Assembly: GCA_900772625.1 (NCBI GenBank)
Contig: CAAHEQ010000031.1
Location: 1 to 22,953 of the forward strand
Source of the DNA: Alphaproteobacteria bacterium
GTDB lineage: Bacteria; Pseudomonadota; Alphaproteobacteria; CAAHEQ01; UBA3637
Length of the DNA: 22,953 bases
Direction: 5' to 3'
Shown here in pieces: positions 16,864 through 22,953 of this stretch (the stretch's first letter is position 1; each line of letters starts with the position of its first letter). Under the pieces are notes generated by a model. That model did not search any database. It saw only the letters and a program-made list of their open reading frames with translations, and was not told the origin of the DNA. The position numbers were made by a program, and so were the translations under genes.

Positions 16864-18047
16864 TGAAAAAAATACTGTTCGCAGTTGCGATGTGTGCATT
16901 GAGCTTGTCTGCGCAAGCTTACCAGATTTTGGCAACCGTAGATGATGAAGTGATTACCGATGTCGATGTGAAAAACAGACAAGAATTACTGGCTGCTTTG
17001 ATGGGCTCTGAGCTTGATAAAAAGCAAGCGCTGGATTTGTTGATTGATGAAAAGACGCGCTATTTGGTTGCGCTGAAAAGTGGCATAGAAGTCTCTGAAG
17101 CGGAAGTTGCGCAGCGCATTGCCGATTTGGAAGAGCAAAACAAAATGCCCACAGGCGCGATGACGGCGTTTTTAAAAGAGCAAGGCTTGTCCCAAAGCTC
17201 GCTGAAAGACCAACTTAAAGCCGACATTGTGTGGATGCGTTATTTGGCCGCCAATATTGAAAAACCTGATCCCGTTTCGGATAAGCAAGTTCAAAAAGAA
17301 TTGGATAAAATGCGCGCCGAGCTTGGAAAAGCCTCCTATTTGCTGGCCGAGATTTTCATTCCTTTTGGCGATAATGAGCAAGCTGCCGAGCAAGAAGCCG
17401 AGACTTTGTTTAACCGCATTGTGGCGGGCGAGTCGTTTACGGATTTGGCGCAAGAGTACTCGAAAGGAAAAACCGCATCCTTAAAGGGTGATTTGGGTTG
17501 GGTCAAGCAAGGCCAGCTGGAAAAAGCGCTGGACAAGGCTTTGCCTAAAATTAACGTGGGGCAACTGTCGCGCCCAATTAAGGGGAAAAAAGGATATACT
17601 ATTTTGCTGATGCGCGATGTGAAGCCTGCGCTCGATACGGATATGCAGCCTGTATGGCAAATCAGCCAGTTGATTATCGACAAACAAGATTATCCTGCGT
17701 TGCGTGCAGAGCTTGAAAAAGTATCGAATTCGTGCTTTGCCTTTACGCCTTTTGCGCAAAAAAATGGGGTAGAGGGATCACATTCGGGACAGTTGATGGA
17801 AATGCCCGCCTATAAAATGCCAAGCGAATTAAAAGTGATGTTGGACAAAACGGCGGTGGGACAAATGGCGGGTCCTGTCGAAATGGAACAATACCTTTTA
17901 TTTGTGATGAAGTGTGATGCGAAAGTGGTCAGCGTGCTGCCTTCAAAAGAGTTGGTTCGTGCCGAGCTTGAAGAACGTCAAGTGCGCAAATTGTCCGATG
18001 AATTGGCTCAGAAAGTTAAATCCAAAGTATTGATAGAGAAAAAGTAA
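16863..18047 (+). CDS. surA: Periplasmic chaperone / peptidyl-prolyl isomerase SurA
   Basis: 394 residues. The signal peptide is residues 1-19 (cut after SLSAQA). An N-terminal SurA chaperone region (about 20-140) opens ILATVDDEVITDVDVKNRQ. One parvulin PpiC domain (about 158-253) shows LAEIFIPFGD, FTDLAQEYSKG, GDLGWVKQGQL and GYTILLMRDV. A second, degenerate parvulin-like half follows. SurA escorts barrel proteins, including LptD, to the BAM complex, which fits its place right after lptD. Its ATG overlaps the LptD stop (TAATG), with GGAGG just upstream. Length is near the E. coli 428 residues. rsmA follows with no gap; the pdxA gene often found between them is absent. Confidence 0.93.
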   Translation: MKKILFAVAMCALSLSAQAYQILATVDDEVITDVDVKNRQELLAALMGSELDKKQALDLLIDEKTRYLVALKSGIEVSEAEVAQRIADLEEQNKMPTGAMTAFLKEQGLSQSSLKDQLKADIVWMRYLAANIEKPDPVSDKQVQKELDKMRAELGKASYLLAEIFIPFGDNEQAAEQEAETLFNRIVAGESFTDLAQEYSKGKTASLKGDLGWVKQGQLEKALDKALPKINVGQLSRPIKGKKGYTILLMRDVKPALDTDMQPVWQISQLIIDKQDYPALRAELEKVSNSCFAFTPFAQKNGVEGSHSGQLMEMPAYKMPSELKVMLDKTAVGQMAGPVEMEQYLLFVMKCDAKVVSVLPSKELVRAELEERQVRKLSDELAQKVKSKVLIEKK

Positions 18048-18884
18048 ATGTATGAATTAAAACAAATTATTCAAAAGTACGAGCTGAACGCCAAAAAATC
18101 GTTGGGGCAGAACTTTATTTTGGATACGAACTTGCTGACAAAAATGGCCAAAATGGCGTTGAGTGGGATTAAATCCCCCGTGATACTCGAAGTTGGCCCT
18201 GGCCCTGGGGGCTTGACGCAAGCGCTTTTAGAGCAAAGCGATAAGCCGCTTGTCGCCATTGAAAAAGATGAGCGATGTGTGCGGGCACTGGCCGAGCTTG
18301 CCTGCGACTTTCCTAATCGCCTGACGGTTAAAAATGAAGATGCTCTTGCTTTTGATGAAAGAACGCTCGGAGACGATATTTGCGTGGTGGCAAACTTGCC
18401 TTATAATGTATCGACTGTGCTGCTGGTCAAGTGGCTTAAAGAAATACATCTGTTTTCGGGGCTGACACTGATGTTCCAAAAAGAAGTGGCCGATCGGCTG
18501 ATGGCGCAAGAAAATGACGAAGCCTATGGCAGATTGGCAATCTTGACAGGGTGGCTTGCGGACGTGACGCCGCTGATGATGTTGCCGCCTGCGGTCTTTA
18601 CGCCATCGCCAAAAGTGACATCAACTTTGGTGCGTGTGACGCCGAAAAAAGACCCCGCAAAGGGCTTTGCTTTTGAAACAATGGAAAAGCTGACGGCGGC
18701 GGCTTTTGGACAGCGGCGCAAAATGTTGCGTGGGGCTTTGAAAACGTTGAGCTTGAGCCCTGAGCAAATCGAGGTGTTGTGTGATGCAGCAAACGTGCCT
18801 GTGACCTATCGTGCGGAGCAAGTCTCGGTGGCGCAGTTTTGCCAAATGGCGGCGGCTTTGGAGGCGCTATGGCATCACCAATAG
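18048..18884 (+). CDS. rsmA: 16S rRNA dimethyladenosine methyltransferase RsmA (KsgA)
   Basis: 278 residues; dimethylates the two adjacent adenosines (A1518 and A1519 in E. coli numbering) near the 3' end of 16S rRNA during small-subunit assembly, using S-adenosylmethionine. The N-terminus AKKSLGQNFI is typical. SAM motif I is EVGPGPGG (48-55), the acidic SAM contact is IEKD (71-74), and catalytic motif IV is NLPYN (116-120). The C-terminal QRRKMLRGALK is also conserved. The ATG directly follows the surA TAA. The end overlaps the next gene's start by 16 bases, indicating translational coupling. Presence of an intact copy predicts kasugamycin sensitivity at this locus. Confidence 0.97.
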   Translation: MYELKQIIQKYELNAKKSLGQNFILDTNLLTKMAKMALSGIKSPVILEVGPGPGGLTQALLEQSDKPLVAIEKDERCVRALAELACDFPNRLTVKNEDALAFDERTLGDDICVVANLPYNVSTVLLVKWLKEIHLFSGLTLMFQKEVADRLMAQENDEAYGRLAILTGWLADVTPLMMLPPAVFTPSPKVTSTLVRVTPKKDPAKGFAFETMEKLTAAAFGQRRKMLRGALKTLSLSPEQIEVLCDAANVPVTYRAEQVSVAQFCQMAAALEALWHHQ

Positions 18885-19192
18885 AGTGCAGGGGAAACGG
18901 CATTTGTTTATCTTTGCGCGTCCAGCCGAATGCGCGCCGAGATGCGTTTGCTGGGCTGTGGAATGACACGCACATCAAGGTTGCGCTCAGCGCGCCCGCC
19001 GTAGACGGCAAAGCAAATGACGCTTTGATTGACTTTTTGGCCGACAGTTTAGGCTTTAAAAAAAAGAATATTTTTATCGTGACAGGACAAACGTCTCGGT
19101 GTAAAATCATTCTTATCGAAATGACTGATGAAAAAGAAAGGACGGAACAGGTAAAATGGTTGAGACAAAAATTATTGACGGTAAGCAAATAG
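18869..19192 (+). CDS. DUF167 / YggU-family protein
   Basis: 107 residues from the ATG at 18869, chosen because GGAGG (18860-18864) precedes it; an upstream in-frame ATG at 18839 has no RBS and lies deep in rsmA. The family signature is clear: ICLSLRVQPNARRDAF, VALSAPAVDGKANDALIDFLAD, and FIVTGQTSRCKII. These are small cytoplasmic alpha/beta proteins of unknown biochemical role found across bacteria and eukaryotes. It overlaps both rsmA (16 bases) and folD (37 bases), so it is translated as part of the same message. Confidence 0.92.
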   Translation: MASPIECRGNGICLSLRVQPNARRDAFAGLWNDTHIKVALSAPAVDGKANDALIDFLADSLGFKKKNIFIVTGQTSRCKIILIEMTDEKERTEQVKWLRQKLLTVSK

Positions 19193-20028
19193 CTAAAGAT
19201 TTAAAAGAACGCCTTGCAAAGCAAGTGCAACAAATGGCGATTACGCCTAAGTTGGCTGTTATTGTGGTTGGCAATCACCCTGCGTCCCAAATCTATGTCG
19301 CTAACAAGAAAAAGGCGGCTGAGCAAGTCGGCATACAAGTTGATGTATATCAACGCCCAATGACAGAAACGCAAGACAATTTATTGCAGCTGATTGAAGA
19401 GCTGAACTCAGCCAAAGAAGTCCACGGCATTTTGTTGCAACTGCCTGTGCCCGAACATTTGAATGAGCGTGCTTTACTGGGCGCAATTGCACCGCAAAAA
19501 GATGTGGACGGGCTTAATCCTTTGAATGTGGGCAATATGGTTTCTAATTTGCCCGCGATGATCCCGTGCACGCCACAAGGCTGTATGTACTTAATCAAAA
19601 GCGTTCGCCCTGATTTGGATGGGCTGAATGCGCTGGTTATTGGCCGCTCAGCACTTGTCGGCAAGCCGCTTGCACATTTATTGCTTCAAGAAAATTGCAC
19701 TGTGACGTTGGCGCATTCGCATACGAAAAACTTATCCGAGCTTGGCAAGCAAGCTGATATTCTGGTATGCGCTGTGGGCAAGCCAGGACTTGTCAATGCT
19801 GATATGGTCAAAAAGGGTGCTGTGGTTATTGATGTAGGCATTAACCGACTGGATAACGGCAAAATTGTGGGGGATGTGTTGTTTTTGGATATGATGGGTA
19901 AAGCAAGTGCTGTGACGCCTGTGCCAGGTGGGGTTGGTCCAATGACAATCACAATGCTTTTAAACAATGTAATTTGTGCGGCGCAAGGTCAGTACACAAC
20001 GGGCAAAAATATTATCGTAAAAGCCTAG
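19156..20028 (+). CDS. folD: Bifunctional methylenetetrahydrofolate dehydrogenase / cyclohydrolase FolD
   Basis: 290 residues; interconverts 5,10-methylene-, methenyl- and 10-formyl-tetrahydrofolate using NADP, supplying one-carbon units for purines and formyl-Met. Active-site residues are Y47 and K51 (IYVANKKKA), Q95 (GILLQLPVPEHL) and D118 (KDVDGLNP). The dinucleotide-binding loop is GRSALVGKP (163-171), and the C-terminal signature is PVPGGVGPMTITMLLNN. The ATG lies within the DUF167 gene, with a purine-rich AGGACGGAACAGG just upstream. It is the last gene of the long plus-strand operon. A weak hairpin at 20019-20033 with a T run overlaps its stop, and a new promoter starts at 20039. Confidence 0.97.
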   Translation: MVETKIIDGKQIAKDLKERLAKQVQQMAITPKLAVIVVGNHPASQIYVANKKKAAEQVGIQVDVYQRPMTETQDNLLQLIEELNSAKEVHGILLQLPVPEHLNERALLGAIAPQKDVDGLNPLNVGNMVSNLPAMIPCTPQGCMYLIKSVRPDLDGLNALVIGRSALVGKPLAHLLLQENCTVTLAHSHTKNLSELGKQADILVCAVGKPGLVNADMVKKGAVVIDVGINRLDNGKIVGDVLFLDMMGKASAVTPVPGGVGPMTITMLLNNVICAAQGQYTTGKNIIVKA

Positions 20029-20036
20029 CTTTTTTT
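20019..20036 (+). terminator. Possible weak terminator after folD
   Basis: AAAAGC (20019-20024) can pair with GCTTTT (20028-20033) over a three-base loop, and the T run continues to 20036. The stem is short and AT-rich and includes the folD stop codon, so termination would be inefficient. A fresh promoter immediately downstream supports a transcript boundary here. Confidence 0.35.
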
Positions 20037-20038
20037 GC

Positions 20039-20067
20039 TTTACAAGGGATTAAAAACAAGTTATAAT
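20039..20067 (+). promoter_or_regulatory. Strong sigma-70 promoter for the exported-protein cassette
   Basis: TTTACA (20039-20044) and TATAAT (20062-20067) are separated by exactly 17 bases, matching 5 of 6 and 6 of 6 consensus positions. The transcript should begin near 20074, giving a short leader with GGGAGG at 20091-20096 before the ATG at 20103. It separates the cassette from the housekeeping operon. Confidence 0.75.
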
Positions 20068-20102
20068 AGAATAATAAGGTAAAATATAAAGGGAGGTTTT
20101 CT

Positions 20103-20819
20103 ATGGTTTTCAAAAAATTATTGACATCTGTTTGCTTGTCATCAATGCTTTGTACCAGCATTTTGTCTGTGCCAAATCGTGCCTTGGCCGTAGAGCATAT
20201 AACAAACGATACGCCCCAAGAGTCTTTGCTTTATCAAGATGTGTGGCAAATGATTGCAGCATTGGCAATGGCGATAGCTACGATGGTAGAGGCGATTAAC
20301 TTGAATGGATCTATTGGGGCGTTGGAACAAAAAGCCAATATTTCAGGAGTATTATCCGATGTAGTTAAAGATAATGCGGTCAATTTTGTAGCATCAACAG
20401 TACCAGAAGGGTTAGAAGATTTGGACTTTAAAGGCGCAATGGAAAAAGCCGAAAAGATGCAAGCTTTGATTAAAACAGAATTACTTCCACCTGTAGAGGT
20501 TGAACAAGTTTTAACAGATGATGAATTGCAAAAACGCATTGAAAAACGGTTGAAGATTCAAGCAGCCGCTGTTGGCGACGCTTATGCAGCGGCAGTGGCT
20601 TATTTGAGTGAGTCTACTAAAGCTGAAAATGAAAAAATAAAACCTATTCTTAATTCGATTTCTGCTAAGAAAACTTTAAAAGATAAGTATGACGGTGCTA
20701 ATGAAGTGGCGATTGCCAGAGTTAAAGAACAAATTGATAACAACCGCTTGACGGCCGAGCTTTTGAAAATGTCGGCAGCGAATATTTTGGGAAATATGCC
20801 GCGTACATATGAAAAATAA
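20103..20819 (+). CDS. Exported helical protein of unknown function (cassette gene 1)
   Basis: 238 residues. The N-terminus MVFKKLLTSVCLSSMLC... ending NRALA before VEH is a signal peptide; neither cysteine has a lipobox, so a lipoprotein is unlikely, and the mature chain is cysteine-free. A mildly hydrophobic helix (about 49-65, MIAALAMAIATMVEAI) follows. The rest is charged and helical: KRIEKRLKIQAAAVGDAYAA, then a C-terminal segment with IDNNRLTAELLKMSAANIL. The RBS GGGAGG (20091-20096) is very good. The layout (signal peptide, long helices, Asn-rich C-terminal helix) recalls VirB5/TrbJ-type conjugation proteins, but I cannot show homology. First of four genes under the 20039 promoter. Confidence 0.8.
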   Translation: MVFKKLLTSVCLSSMLCTSILSVPNRALAVEHITNDTPQESLLYQDVWQMIAALAMAIATMVEAINLNGSIGALEQKANISGVLSDVVKDNAVNFVASTVPEGLEDLDFKGAMEKAEKMQALIKTELLPPVEVEQVLTDDELQKRIEKRLKIQAAAVGDAYAAAVAYLSESTKAENEKIKPILNSISAKKTLKDKYDGANEVAIARVKEQIDNNRLTAELLKMSAANILGNMPRTYEK

Positions 20820-20832
20820 AGGGGGAAGAAAA

Positions 20833-21537
20833 ATGAAAAAGTTTTTGCTTGTTCTTCTTTTTTTGACTGCTCAGTTGCTGCCACATCAGGCGCATGCTGT
20901 GACCGATATCGATACAAATGTGCTTCATGAGCTTCGTATGATACAATCGATTGTTGAAGTCGTTGAAAATACAATTACTGTTGCCAAAATGAAAGTAATC
21001 AATAAGATGCAAGGTATTCCGACAAATATTAAAGCTCGGATAAGCGACCTCCAGTCTCGATTGGAATATACTGGATTCGCACCCCTAATGCCACAAGAAA
21101 TACAACAAATCGTTCGGAACGATGGCTATAAGTCCATTCCTAATGTTCGTAGGTATGTTCAAGAAAAATTTATTTCAGTATCTGAAGGAGATGTTATCAC
21201 ACAAAGAGAAGCGTTGGATGCTGTTTCAGAGCGCCTTAATTTAAGTGCGATGGATGCTTTTAAAAAAGCTAAGGCAACTGCGGCTATGACAAACAAGATT
21301 CCTCAATCGTTAACATCTCAGGTTAATCAAGCGTGGCATGCAGCAAATATGCATAAAAAAACAATGGCGGAAGTATCTGTTGATGTTCAGGGATTGAAAA
21401 AGGCGGTTGATGTTAATCAAATGTCAGCAGCCTTAATTGAAGCCAAGGTTCAAGGTTATATGTCTGATATTCAAAAACGCATTGTTGCAATGCCGAAAGA
21501 TCAAAAGTCGAATGAGGAGAAGCAGAATGAAAAATAG
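20833..21537 (+). CDS. Exported helical protein of unknown function (cassette gene 2)
   Basis: 234 residues from the ATG at 20833, chosen because GGGGGAAG (20821-20828) precedes it; an in-frame ATG at 20809 would add eight residues and overlap gene 1. The signal peptide runs MKKFLLVLLFLTAQLLPHQAHA, cleaved before VTD. The mature chain has no cysteine. It is helical, with ELRMIQSIVEVVENTITVAK near the start and a middle region with EIQQIVRNDGYKSIPNVRRY. Its C-terminal helix, AVDVNQMSAALIEAKVQGYM, resembles that of gene 1. It follows gene 1 by 13 bases and overlaps gene 3 by 11. A VirB5/TrbJ-like role is possible but unproven. Confidence 0.8.
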   Translation: MKKFLLVLLFLTAQLLPHQAHAVTDIDTNVLHELRMIQSIVEVVENTITVAKMKVINKMQGIPTNIKARISDLQSRLEYTGFAPLMPQEIQQIVRNDGYKSIPNVRRYVQEKFISVSEGDVITQREALDAVSERLNLSAMDAFKKAKATAAMTNKIPQSLTSQVNQAWHAANMHKKTMAEVSVDVQGLKKAVDVNQMSAALIEAKVQGYMSDIQKRIVAMPKDQKSNEEKQNEK

Positions 21538-22699
21538 AATAATATCAACATTGTTTGTTTTATTTGTATTGTTAACAGGCAAGGAAATTTCATATGCTGG
21601 ACTTGTTCCGATTGAGAATCCATCTGCTCGCTCAAAAATGGTTGTGATGAATATTGAAAAAGCTGCAAAAATTGTTGCATATTTGACAGAAATTGATACT
21701 ACTCTTAATACAATTGATACATACGGATGGGATTCTGTGAATGCAGCAGCAGAACAACTCGGAATGTATAAAAGTACACTAACGCAATTTCAAGATAAGT
21801 TGCGGATCGGAGACATTCAAAGCTCTTTATATCAGGCGGCCCAAGGTAAACTCTCACAAGTTCATGAAGACGCTCTAAGTCAGGTAACTGATTTGAACGA
21901 CCATGTTGAGCAATTAAATAATTCAATTAATACTTCTGTGAATCAAATCGATCAAGCTGGAAATTCTGCAGAAATTTCTCAAAGCACTACGACACAATTA
22001 CGGCAAGCTGTCTCTAATTTTAATTCTGAGAATTTGAATAAGCTTAAAAATACAACGCAAAATGTAATATCTAATGAATTAAAAGGTTTGAAAGATGCAG
22101 CTGGTCAAGTCGTTTCAGATAACGCCAATAAATTAACCAACTCAATGAATGACGCAGCAAAAGAACAAGCATTGACGCAAAATGGCAATCCTCCCGTGGA
22201 TTATGGAAAACCTCAAGAGACTATTGAAAAGGCTCAACAATATGTTAAGGATACGTTCTTTTACAGCATTCGCGAGGGCGATAAATATGATGGTGAACTG
22301 ATTCCTGATGCGGATACACGTCACGAGGAAGTTCAGAATCGCCGTCGTGCATATCACCAACAAGTCGTTGCTGATGCACTGGCAATTGCTTATGAGTCCG
22401 TTGAGAAAAAGTACGATGATTCAATGAAGCAATTGGATAAGCTACTTTCAGATGCAAAAGCATCGGAAACGCTTGATACAAAAAAGGCTACAGAAACTGC
22501 AATTGTACAGGCCGACAATCGCGAATTAATGAATAAACTTTCGCTGGAGTTTGCTGCCTTAGAATTGGAAGTTGTGGATGAATTGTTGCGTCAACCTGAA
22601 AATTACTTGATAGCTCGTACAACCGATGAAATTGAAAAAGAAACAAAGCGTTTATTAGAACAGGCAAACCTAGATAAGAAAGGAGAAAAGGATGACTAA
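21527..22699 (+). CDS. Exported coiled-coil protein of unknown function (cassette gene 3)
   Basis: 390 residues from the ATG at 21527, preceded by GAGGAGAAG. The signal peptide is about residues 1-24 (ending EISYA before GLV). There is no cysteine anywhere. A long Gln/Asn/Ser-rich coiled-coil region covers about 60-230 (HVEQLNNSINTSVNQIDQAG, then NLNKLKNTTQNVISNELKGL). A more globular block contains DTFFYSIREGDKYDGELIPD and RRRAYHQQVVADALAIAYES. The C-terminal helix carries VQADNRELMNKLSLEFAALE. The base composition is AT-richer than the upstream housekeeping genes. It overlaps both neighbours, so it is part of one translated cassette. Function unknown; a periplasmic component of a secretion-like apparatus is one guess. 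Confidence 0.8.
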   Translation: MKNRIISTLFVLFVLLTGKEISYAGLVPIENPSARSKMVVMNIEKAAKIVAYLTEIDTTLNTIDTYGWDSVNAAAEQLGMYKSTLTQFQDKLRIGDIQSSLYQAAQGKLSQVHEDALSQVTDLNDHVEQLNNSINTSVNQIDQAGNSAEISQSTTTQLRQAVSNFNSENLNKLKNTTQNVISNELKGLKDAAGQVVSDNANKLTNSMNDAAKEQALTQNGNPPVDYGKPQETIEKAQQYVKDTFFYSIREGDKYDGELIPDADTRHEEVQNRRRAYHQQVVADALAIAYESVEKKYDDSMKQLDKLLSDAKASETLDTKKATETAIVQADNRELMNKLSLEFAALELEVVDELLRQPENYLIARTTDEIEKETKRLLEQANLDKKGEKDD

Positions 22700-22874
22700 T
22701 ATATTTAACCTTTTAATTATTGTTTTTGCCTTTTGCGGAACAATGGGTCGTGCTTATGCTCGTCCAGCTTGTCGCCCAGAAATAAGTAGGGAACGTTGCG
22801 AGCAATTCGACTTGATAAATGCTTTACGTACGCCATTATTGGTAGACGATACAAAATTACAAAGGCAAAATTGA
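22692..22874 (+). CDS. Tiny exported protein with two cysteines (cassette gene 4)
   Basis: 60 residues. The hydrophobic N-terminus NIFNLLIIVFAFCGTMG, ending RAYA before RPA, looks like a signal peptide. The mature part is only about 37 residues, with cysteines at 27 and 36 that could form a disulfide in the periplasm. The C15 context (AFCG) is not a good lipobox. The ATG overlaps the end of gene 3 by 8 bases and has AAAGGAG just upstream, which favours a real coupled gene. I do not recognise a family. It could also be a short partner or entry-exclusion-like protein, but nothing in the sequence decides this. Confidence 0.6.
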   Translation: MTNIFNLLIIVFAFCGTMGRAYARPACRPEISRERCEQFDLINALRTPLLVDDTKLQRQN

Positions 22875-22924
22875 CCGTTGTTATTCTGTTTGTTGATACT
22901 TTGCTTTTGTCTGAAGGAATTTCT

Positions 22925-22953
22925 ATGAGAATGTTTTCTTCAAATTCATCCTG
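22925..22953 (+). CDS. Possible start of the next cassette gene (truncated by window end)
   Basis: An ATG at 22925 is preceded by GAAGGA about seven bases upstream, and the nine following codons (MRMFSSNSS) are open to the window edge. The spacing and orientation fit a fifth gene of the same unit. Too short to say what it encodes. Confidence 0.35.

Noticed and set aside
20103..20170. Lipoprotein signal in cassette gene 1
   Set aside because: Cysteines at residues 11 and 17 are preceded by Val and Leu, not the small residue needed at -1, so an ordinary signal peptide is favoured.

Overview
The window looks like chromosomal DNA of a moderately AT-rich, LPS-making alphaproteobacterium. This rests on the alphaproteobacterial style of RpoB/RpoC (about 1390 residues each), an aroK-corC block facing a xerD block, and the run lptF-lptD-surA-rsmA. 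An uncultured, possibly host-associated Rhodospirillales-like lineage is my guess; the sequence does not prove it. No rRNA, tRNA, IS element or CRISPR array was seen.

Layout. (1) 1-459: a non-coding leader before rpoB, filled by five tandem copies of a ~48 bp unit, each carrying an AACGG/CCGTT hairpin. (2) 460-8820: rpoB and rpoC, closed by a clear intrinsic terminator. (3) 9084-9422: a HIT-family nucleotide hydrolase with its own promoter. (4) 9495-11324, minus strand: aroK followed 3 nt later by a CorC/HlyC-type CBS membrane protein; aroB, often found between them in alphaproteobacteria, is absent. (5) 11331-20028, plus strand: one tightly packed probable operon. Its order is a 49-residue membrane protein, an exported helical protein, xerD, an in-frame LptF-LptD fusion, surA, rsmA, a DUF167 gene and folD. 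Its promoter and the aroK promoter run back to back and share one palindromic -10 box. (6) 20039 to the window end: a strong promoter followed by four overlapping or closely spaced genes for small exported proteins of unknown function, with a possible fifth starting at the edge. This part is AT-richer and looks accessory.

How the genes fit together. rpoBC make the RNA polymerase core. The large plus-strand operon joins chromosome-dimer resolution (XerD), outer-membrane biogenesis (LptF and LptD for LPS export, SurA for barrel folding), ribosome maturation (RsmA) and one-carbon metabolism (FolD). The most unusual observation is that the inner-membrane LPS permease LptF and the outer-membrane LPS translocon LptD are one uninterrupted 1080-codon reading frame. 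LptD's signal peptide sits exactly at the junction, which suggests a polyprotein separated by signal peptidase. The terminal cassette of exported, coiled-coil-rich, cysteine-free proteins is the best candidate for an undescribed system; a secretion or conjugation role (VirB5/TrbJ-like) is only a weak inference.
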